Below the pieces are notes generated by a model. That model did not search any database. It was not told the DNA's origin and worked only from the letters and a program-made list of their open reading frames with translations. The position numbers and the translations under genes were made by a program. From an uncultured Oscillospiraceae bacterium (GTDB lineage: Bacteria > Bacillota_A > Clostridia > Oscillospirales > Oscillospiraceae), in assembly GCA_944387745.1 (NCBI GenBank), contig CALXGD010000106.1, positions 1 to 18,615 on the forward strand: DNA of 18,615 bases, written 5' to 3'. Shown in pieces: positions 14,040 through 18,615 of the stretch (position 1 is its first letter; each line of letters begins with the position of its first letter).

Positions 14040-14288
14040 GTGGAACAGCCATTCATTCCGACCCTCTCCTTTTGGGAAAATGGGAATACCTGGTATGGAA
14101 GCCTGGGGCAGGCCCGCTTTTATGTCGCTACACAGGAGGACCATCTCACTGCCCAGCTCTGGCGGGGACCTCTCGCCAAGGAATTCAGCGAAATTTTGGA
14201 GGAGGCCTCTTTTCCTATCAGCCAAGAGGGGCTGGGAGAGCTGGCCGACTGGGTGGGACAGCGGGCCCAAGCTCTCAATCAGTCATAG
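14040..14288 (+). CDS. Small conserved-type hypothetical protein (GTG start)
   Basis: The 82-residue protein starts at GTG at 14040 with AAAGGAG nine bases upstream, a clear ribosome binding site that fixes the start. The sequence is compact and globular: IPTLSFWENGNTWYGSLGQARFYVATQEDHLTAQLWRGPL looks like three or four beta strands (about 6-45), then two helices (48-56 and 63-80, LGELADWVGQRAQALN). This W-G-S / W-x-G-P-L / E-x-L-x-x-W pattern resembles small hypothetical proteins seen in Clostridia, but no function is known to me. It ends 35 bases before a strong terminator. Confidence 0.65.
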   Translation: MEQPFIPTLSFWENGNTWYGSLGQARFYVATQEDHLTAQLWRGPLAKEFSEILEEASFPISQEGLGELADWVGQRAQALNQS

Positions 14289-14322
14289 GGCTTCTGGCAA
14301 ATAGTCCATACTCTCCCCACAC

Positions 14323-14353
14323 AAAAAGGCGGCCTGTACAGGCCGCCTTTTTT
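14323..14353. terminator. Bidirectional intrinsic terminator
   Basis: A perfect palindrome (GGCGGCCTGTACAGGCCGCC) flanked by AAAAA on the left and TTTTTT on the right works in both directions. It ends the small gene on + and the arginase transcript on -. Confidence 0.92.
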
Positions 14354-14369
14354 ACATCTCTTTTGCTTT

Positions 14370-14474
14370 TTCTGGTATTCCCAATTCGATTTTGTGTGCC
14401 CAAGTTCAAAAATTTTATTGCTGTTCCCGCCCTCTGTGGGGGTGGGAACACACAAAAGAATTGGGACTTCTGGT
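14370..14474. mobile_element. MITE-like inverted-repeat element (candidate)
   Basis: Arms TCCCAATTC-GA-TTTTGTGTG (14379-14398) and CACACAAAAGAATTGGGA (14449-14466) are complementary over 18 bases, with only a two-base GA bulge. Inside is a second hairpin, GTTCCCGCCC (14423-14432) with GGGTGGGAAC (14440-14449), one G-T pair. The whole is flanked by the 7-base direct repeat TTCTGGT at 14370-14376 and 14468-14474, which looks like a target-site duplication. There is no coding capacity. It lies within the arginase 3' UTR, three bases after the stop codon. It could equally be a structured 3' UTR. Confidence 0.45.
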
Positions 14475-14477
14475 CAA

Positions 14478-15368
14478 TCAATATACCGTCTTGCCCAGAG
14501 CAGATTGGATCAGTTCCGAGGCCAAAATTCCCGTCTTATTTCGGACATCTAAAATAGGGTTGACCTCCACCATATCCAGAGAGACCAGCTGATGGGAGTC
14601 AGCCAGAGACTCCACTGCCAGAAACGCCTCCCGCGCCGTCAGGCCGCTGTGGACTACAGTGCCTGTACCCGGTGCAGCCTCTGGAGTGATGGCATCCACA
14701 TCAAAGCTCAGATGGATTCCTGCCGTCCCCGTCCCCGCAATTTCGATGGCCTGGTGGATGATCTCCTCCATACCCAGCTTATCAATCACATTGATGGGAA
14801 ACACCGTTAAGCCAGAGGCCTTCATGCGCACCTTCTCCTGCTCATCCAAATCCCGGCCGCCGATTTGGACGCAGCGCCTCGGGTCTACAACAACCGGATC
14901 CGCCTCAAACACCGCCATACAGTCCGGCCCAAACCCGCACACTGCGGAGAAGGGCATCCCATGCATATTTCCCGTCAGGCTGCTCTCCTCATTGTTCCAG
15001 TCCCCGTGGGCGTCGATCCAGATCACGCCGATCTTTCCATAGTGGCGGGCCACTGCGGAAATGCTGCCCGCGGCGATGCTGTGATCTCCTCCCAGCACTA
15101 CAGGGAAATGGCCGGCGGCCAGTGAGGACAGCACCTGCTGATGGAGCCTGCGGTTTACATCGATCACCTGCTCATAGTTGCGCAGGGTATCCCGAGTGGC
15201 GCCGGTGGGCTTTGGAACAATGTCTCCCAGATCGTTCACCTGAAATCCCAGGCGCATCAACCCCTCGCACAGACCTCCGTAACGAATTGCCATCGGCCCC
15301 ATGCTCACGCCCCGCTTTGAGGCCCCCAGGTCCATCTGCACCCCTGTGATATCCAAGACTCGCTTCAT
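14478..15368 (-). CDS. rocF: Arginase
   Basis: The 296-residue enzyme hydrolyses L-arginine to L-ornithine and urea with two manganese ions. Metal motifs are GGDHS (93-97, H96), DAHGDWN (119-125, D119, H121, D123) and SFDVDAITPEAAPGTGT (D223, D225). NMHGMPFS (134-141) and LDMVEVNPILDVRNKTG near the C-terminus are arginase-specific and match the Bacillus RocF type rather than agmatinase, which lacks the last block. DAHGD instead of DAHAD is normal for this type. Start: ATG behind GGGAGGAG. It is last of four minus-strand genes, 164 bases after the PLP enzyme, with a strong hairpin between, so it may be partly uncoupled from them. Ornithine would go to proline, glutamate or polyamines. Confidence 0.93.
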   Translation of the reverse strand: MKRVLDITGVQMDLGASKRGVSMGPMAIRYGGLCEGLMRLGFQVNDLGDIVPKPTGATRDTLRNYEQVIDVNRRLHQQVLSSLAAGHFPVVLGGDHSIAAGSISAVARHYGKIGVIWIDAHGDWNNEESSLTGNMHGMPFSAVCGFGPDCMAVFEADPVVVDPRRCVQIGGRDLDEQEKVRMKASGLTVFPINVIDKLGMEEIIHQAIEIAGTGTAGIHLSFDVDAITPEAAPGTGTVVHSGLTAREAFLAVESLADSHQLVSLDMVEVNPILDVRNKTGILASELIQSALGKTVY

Positions 15369-15461
15369 CCTGTCTGCTCCTCCCGTCTGTTCCGGTTTCC
15401 ATACGCGCCTATGAAAACAGCGCGGGCGCTCCTGCGCCCCTAATTCCCGGCGAAGCGGAGA

Positions 15462-15502
15462 AAGCTGTGGGAGAGGTCAGCATATCCCCTCTCCCACAGC
15501 TT
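15462..15502 (-). terminator. Long hairpin between the PLP enzyme and arginase genes
   Basis: AAGCTGTGGGAGAGG (15462-15476) and its exact complement (15488-15502) form a 15-base-pair stem over an 11-base loop, 30 bases after the stop of the PLP gene. Only TTTCT follows on the minus strand, so it may be a weak terminator or a 3'-end stabiliser that lowers arginase expression relative to the upstream genes. Confidence 0.6.
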
Positions 15503-15532
15503 GCAGACCACTGTCAGCCGGAAGGCCGGCGA

Positions 15533-16717
15533 TCAATCGTACACCTTCAGAGCCTCTGTGAAATCCTGGATCAGATCATTCACATCCTCCAGTCCCACGG
15601 AGACGCGCACCAGGCCAAAGGTGATTCCCAGGCGCTGCCGCTCCTCCTCGCTCAGGTCGGCGTGAGAGGAGGTGACCGGATGGGCAATCGTGGTGCGGAA
15701 GCCACCCAGGGTCATGGCATAGTGGACCAGCTTCAGGCGGTGCATAAACTCATTCATCTTCTCCCGGCTCTCATCGGCCATCACGATGCTCAGCATGGCA
15801 CCATAGCCGTTGAACTGCTTGGAGGCCAGCTCATGCTGGGGATGAGAGGCCAGGCTGGGATGAATCACTCGGCTCAAATGGGGATTTTTCTCCAGCGCAG
15901 CCGCCAGCTTCTGGGCATTCTCCATCTGCTTCTTGACACGCATGTCCAGCGTCCGGATGGAGCGCAGTACCATCCAGCTGGTGAAGGCGTCGCCGTTCGT
16001 ACCCAGAAGTACCTGCACGTCATAGGCTTTTTTCACCAGCTCCTTAGATGCAGTCATGGAGCCGGCCAGACAGTCGCTGTGGCCGTTATAGAATTTCGTC
16101 AGGCTATTGACCACAATATCCGCCCCCAGGTCCAGGGGACGCACCATAACGGAGGTGGTGAAGGTGTTGTCCACCACCAGCTTCGCCCCGTGCTGGTGGC
16201 TCAGCTCAGCCAGAGCGCGGATATCCACCACGGTCATCATGGGATTGGATACAGTCTCTGTATAGAGAACAGTAGTATTGGGTCGGATACCCGCCTTCAC
16301 CTCATCCAGCTTGGTGAAGTCCAAGAAAGTGACCTCCACGCCAAAGCGGTTGAGCACCAGCTTCATAAAATCAATGGTCTCGCCGTAAAGCGTCATGTCA
16401 GAGAGAATGTGGTCCCCAGGCTTCACCAGAGACATCAGCGCTGTGGTGATGGCGGCCATACCGCAGCCGCAGATGATGGAGTCCTCACCACCCTCCAAAT
16501 AGGTCATGGCGTCGGCCAGGGCGGTGCGGTTGGGGTTATTGGTGCGGTTATACGCGAAGCCGCCGCCGTCATACACAAAGTCCATCTCATCCAGGTCCCT
16601 CACATTGAAGGCGCTGGTCAAGTACAGAGCATCTGTCTCCGGCGTGTCCATCTTTCCCGGGATGTGATGACCCCGATACAGCAGTTCGGTCTCTCTAGAA
16701 TACTGATTCTGGCTCAT
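15533..16717 (-). CDS. PLP-dependent Cys/Met-metabolism enzyme (cystathionine gamma-lyase/synthase family)
   Basis: The 394-residue enzyme is a fold-type I PLP protein of the trans-sulfuration family. It has the PLP-lysine K208 in VVNSLTKFYNGHSD (202-215), YNRTNNPNRTALADAM (56-71) with Y56 from the partner subunit, CGCGMAAI (83-90) binding phosphate, Y111 in SDMTLYGET, and DNTFTT (183-188). Members carry out beta- or gamma-elimination or replacement on Cys, cystathionine, homoserine esters or methionine. The cysteine that follows LYG in methionine gamma-lyases (LYGCT) is Glu here (LYGET), which argues against a true methionine gamma-lyase. Start: ATG with AGGAGG. It lies 24 bases downstream of the deacylase gene, so the two are co-transcribed. 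Exact reaction unassigned. Confidence 0.9.
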   Translation of the reverse strand: MSQNQYSRETELLYRGHHIPGKMDTPETDALYLTSAFNVRDLDEMDFVYDGGGFAYNRTNNPNRTALADAMTYLEGGEDSIICGCGMAAITTALMSLVKPGDHILSDMTLYGETIDFMKLVLNRFGVEVTFLDFTKLDEVKAGIRPNTTVLYTETVSNPMMTVVDIRALAELSHQHGAKLVVDNTFTTSVMVRPLDLGADIVVNSLTKFYNGHSDCLAGSMTASKELVKKAYDVQVLLGTNGDAFTSWMVLRSIRTLDMRVKKQMENAQKLAAALEKNPHLSRVIHPSLASHPQHELASKQFNGYGAMLSIVMADESREKMNEFMHRLKLVHYAMTLGGFRTTIAHPVTSSHADLSEEERQRLGITFGLVRVSVGLEDVNDLIQDFTEALKVYD

Positions 16718-16741
16718 AATTCCTCCTGATTTTGTCTCAAA

Positions 16742-17680
16742 TTATTGATTGGTTGCCATATCGAGGACGAAGTTGTCCTCAATCATCACTGGGTTATCGG
16801 TAATATACAGGATTCTGCCCTCAGCGGGGGAGCGGACCTCACCCAGCACGTTGCCGAAGTAGTCCTCCACATGGCCAATGAGCTGGTCCTTCACCAGTCG
16901 GTCCCCAGGCTGTACTGCATAGTAGAAGATCCCGCGCACCGGAGTCTCCACCGACACCACAGCATTAAACTGTTCACAGTCAGTGTTCTCCTGGGCCTCC
17001 CCATCCAGGATTCCCACATGCCGCAGCACGTTTTTCAGGCCCCGCAGGTGGACGTCTACCGACTCCTGGTCAAGCTGCCCGTGCATCCCCACCTCAGCCA
17101 GAGCGCTGGGAATCTGGTGACGGGCGGAATTGTCATAGTTATAGCCGGGAGCGGGCTTGGACAGGTCGCTGCGCTCTCCGATTACAATCGGCAGGCCATA
17201 ATACATGGCCAGCTCCTTGGATTTCTGATCCACCTCCGGGCTGATACCCCAGCTGTACTCCGCGAAGGGAGCCAGGGATTCAATCATATCCCCGCAGTGG
17301 AGGTCCAGGTGAAAATCTCCTTTGGAGATGAAATCCCGGAACAGATAGTACACCATACACTGAGTATAGCTGCCCGTCTCACTGCCGGGGAAGCAGCGGT
17401 TTGGGTTCTTGCCGTCCACAGGGGTAACAAACATGCTGCGCCCCTCAAAGGCGCTTACATTGGACACTGTCACAATGGTGACCGTCCCGGAGATCTCCTC
17501 CGGTTTCAGCTGCTGATAGAGGCGCACCGCCGCAGCAATGGGAGGATACTCCGTCCCGTGCAGTCCGGCGGTAATTACCATATGGGGGCCCGGGCGGTCG
17601 CCCTGGACAACGGCCACGGGAAACCGGATCTCCTGCCCGTCGGCGGCGTGGTAGGTATAAATTTTCTCTGTCTTTGCCAT
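16742..17680 (-). CDS. M14-type zinc deacylase (succinylglutamate desuccinylase/aspartoacylase family)
   Basis: The 312-residue protein belongs to the AstE/AspA-like branch of M14 zinc hydrolases, which remove acyl groups from N-acyl amino acids rather than cutting peptides. Zinc ligands are H41 and E44 in AGLHGTEYP and H128 in HLDLHCGD. The substrate carboxylate site is GKNPNRCFPG (90-99, N94 and R95). The C-terminal quarter (about 230-312) is a beta-rich lipoyl/biotin-like extension (FYYAVQPGDRLVKDQLIGHVEDYFG, VRSPAEGRILYITDNPVM), as in this family. Start: ATG with AAAGGA, ten bases. It lies between a peptide-binding protein gene and a PLP enzyme gene, suggesting it frees an amino acid from an imported conjugate. 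The acyl group is unknown. Confidence 0.87.
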   Translation of the reverse strand: MAKTEKIYTYHAADGQEIRFPVAVVQGDRPGPHMVITAGLHGTEYPPIAAAVRLYQQLKPEEISGTVTIVTVSNVSAFEGRSMFVTPVDGKNPNRCFPGSETGSYTQCMVYYLFRDFISKGDFHLDLHCGDMIESLAPFAEYSWGISPEVDQKSKELAMYYGLPIVIGERSDLSKPAPGYNYDNSARHQIPSALAEVGMHGQLDQESVDVHLRGLKNVLRHVGILDGEAQENTDCEQFNAVVSVETPVRGIFYYAVQPGDRLVKDQLIGHVEDYFGNVLGEVRSPAEGRILYITDNPVMIEDNFVLDMATNQ

Positions 17681-17704
17681 TTGTTTTCGTTCCTTTCTAT
17701 GGTG

Positions 17705-17748
17705 CAGCAGGAGGCCCAGGACACATCAGCGCCCTGGGCTCCCTGCTG
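17705..17748 (-). other. Intercistronic hairpin after the binding-protein gene
   Basis: Arms of 16 bases (17705-17720 and 17733-17748) pair with two mismatches over a 12-base loop, in the 138-base gap between the binding-protein gene and the deacylase gene. No T-run follows on the minus strand. Such hairpins commonly keep the binding-protein mRNA at a higher level than the downstream genes. Confidence 0.55.
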
Positions 17749-17818
17749 TTCTGCCTCAGGCAAGGGAAAGGTCTCACGCTCGGGGCTTTCGTTTTCTGAC
17801 AGGTGAGAGGAGAGTTTC

Positions 17819-18615
17819 TCAGCCGGCCAGAGAAATGTTGTTGATCTGGTGGGCGCCGTTGGGATTGAGCACGAAGCCCTGCACCCGGTTGGACATGGCC
17901 ACACTGTTGTAGGGGTAGTAGATGGGCACATAGGGGAGATCCTCGGCTACGATCTCATAGATCTGCTCAAATACAGCGGTACGCTCCGCCACGTCGAAGA
18001 TCTGGCGTCCCTCTTGGATGAGCTGATCCACCGTCTCATTCGCATAGAAGGCATCGTTGCCCTCATAGGGGGTGCAGGTGGAGTTATACAGGGCATAGAT
18101 CGTATAGTAGGCATCGCCGGAGTCGGTCGTCCACCGCTCATACACCAGGTCATGGTCCCCGTGATCCAGGGAGGAGAGCAGGGTGCCGTACTCCAGGATC
18201 TCCAGCTCCACATCAATGTTCAGCTCTGCCAGCTGAGCCTGGATGATGTTGGAGGCCTCCACTCGGATGGAGTCGTCAGAGGTCCACAGGGTGCAGGAAA
18301 AACCGTCAGGGTAGTCGGACTGGGCCATGTACTCCTTGGCCTGCTCCAGGTTGTACTCTGTGGGCGCCACATTGTCAGAGTAGCAAATGCAACTGGGGGG
18401 CACTACACTAGAGGCCAAGGAGCCGTAGCCATAGGACACTGCGTCAATGATATCCTGGCGGTTGATGGCCAGGCTGATGGCCTTGCGTACATTGGGATCG
18501 GCCAGGGGGCCGCCCTTGCCCATGTTGATGGTGAGATACATGGCGGACATGGACTCCTGGTTGATGACCTGGAGCTCGTCGCTCTCCTCAGCCCGCTTCA
18601 CGTCGTTGGGGGCGA
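17819..18615 (-). CDS. ABC transporter solute-binding protein, family 5 (peptide/nickel type), C-terminal part
   Basis: The frame runs in from the window end, so the N-terminus with its signal peptide and lipobox is missing; about 265 residues are seen and stop at TGA (17819-17821). Family 5 features are INMGKGGPLADPNVRKAISLAINRQDIIDAVSYGYG (binding-protein core), APTEYNLEQAKEYMAQSDYPDGF, IIQAQLAELNIDVELEILEYGTLLSSLDHGDHDLVYERW and DLPYVPIYYPYNSVAMSNRVQGF near the end. Such lipoproteins (DppA/OppA-like) sit outside the membrane and hand di- or oligopeptides, or small conjugates, to a permease. The residues that bind the ligand cannot be read as a specific substrate. The permease and ATPase genes are probably upstream, beyond the window. 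It is the first visible gene of the minus-strand cluster. Confidence 0.85.
   Translation of the reverse strand, partial: APNDVKRAEESDELQVINQESMSAMYLTINMGKGGPLADPNVRKAISLAINRQDIIDAVSYGYGSLASSVVPPSCICYSDNVAPTEYNLEQAKEYMAQSDYPDGFSCTLWTSDDSIRVEASNIIQAQLAELNIDVELEILEYGTLLSSLDHGDHDLVYERWTTDSGDAYYTIYALYNSTCTPYEGNDAFYANETVDQLIQEGRQIFDVAERTAVFEQIYEIVAEDLPYVPIYYPYNSVAMSNRVQGFVLNPNGAHQINNISLAG

Noticed and set aside
15467..16729. 420-codon open frame on + opposite the PLP enzyme
   Set aside because: Antisense shadow of a recognised enzyme; low-complexity His/Gln-rich product with no domain.
16745..17806. 353-codon open frame on + opposite the deacylase
   Set aside because: Antisense shadow; product has no motifs while the minus strand shows the full zinc-site signature.
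1..18615. CRISPR array, tRNA, rRNA or phage genes
   Set aside because: No regularly spaced repeats, no tRNA-like cloverleaf with a CCA-type end and no integrase, transposase or phage proteins were seen on either strand.

Overview
The window looks like a chromosomal segment of a GC-rich, low-complexity-RBS Firmicute, most likely a gut Clostridia/Oscillospiraceae relative (Flavonifractor/Pseudoflavonifractor type). This is inferred from GGAGG-type ribosome binding sites, a lysine (L-box) riboswitch, PepF, a Bacillus-type arginase, an exosporium-like collagen protein and GC-rich coding sequence with a strong G/C third position. No rRNA, tRNA, CRISPR array, phage or complete insertion sequence is visible.

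Layout. 1-360 (+) is the C-terminal end of a beta-helix protein. It is closed by a bidirectional terminator shared with the converging 569-2212 (-) NhaC-family transporter. That transporter has a 5' leader of about 300 nt holding a clear lysine riboswitch, an intrinsic terminator and a sigma-A-type promoter overlapped by a palindrome, so it is most likely a lysine transporter shut off by lysine. 2657-3091 (-) is a PaaI-type hotdog thioesterase. Divergent from it run a ferritin-like helical protein of unknown function (3348-3941), an alpha/beta hydrolase of the monoacylglycerol lipase type (4013-4945), an FMN-dependent alpha-hydroxy-acid oxidising enzyme with an N-terminal cysteine cluster (5102-6115) and oligoendopeptidase F (6246-8054), all on +.

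8135-10284 (-) is a two-gene cassette: a collagen-like protein with 47 unbroken G-X-Y triplets and a C1q/BclA-like C-terminal domain, followed by a family 2 glycosyltransferase with a helical repeat tail. The pair resembles exosporium/spore-surface glycoprotein cassettes. Divergent from it on + are an iron-dependent alcohol dehydrogenase (10442-11629), glycerol kinase (11846-13342, behind a hairpin-rich leader) and two small proteins of unknown function.

A second perfect bidirectional terminator (14323-14353) separates these from a minus-strand cluster that reads, in transcription order, ABC-transporter peptide-binding protein (partial, runs off the window end), AstE/AspA-like zinc deacylase, PLP-dependent Cys/Met-metabolism enzyme, arginase. 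This cluster looks like a catabolic unit for imported amino-acid conjugates or peptides. A MITE-like inverted-repeat element sits just after the arginase stop codon.

The most interesting items are the collagen/glycosyltransferase cassette with its possible alternative-sigma promoter motif, the lysine-riboswitch-controlled NhaC transporter with a testable antitermination model, the cysteine-cluster FMN enzyme, and the peptide-binding protein/deacylase/PLP lyase/arginase cluster. None is certain to be a wholly new system.
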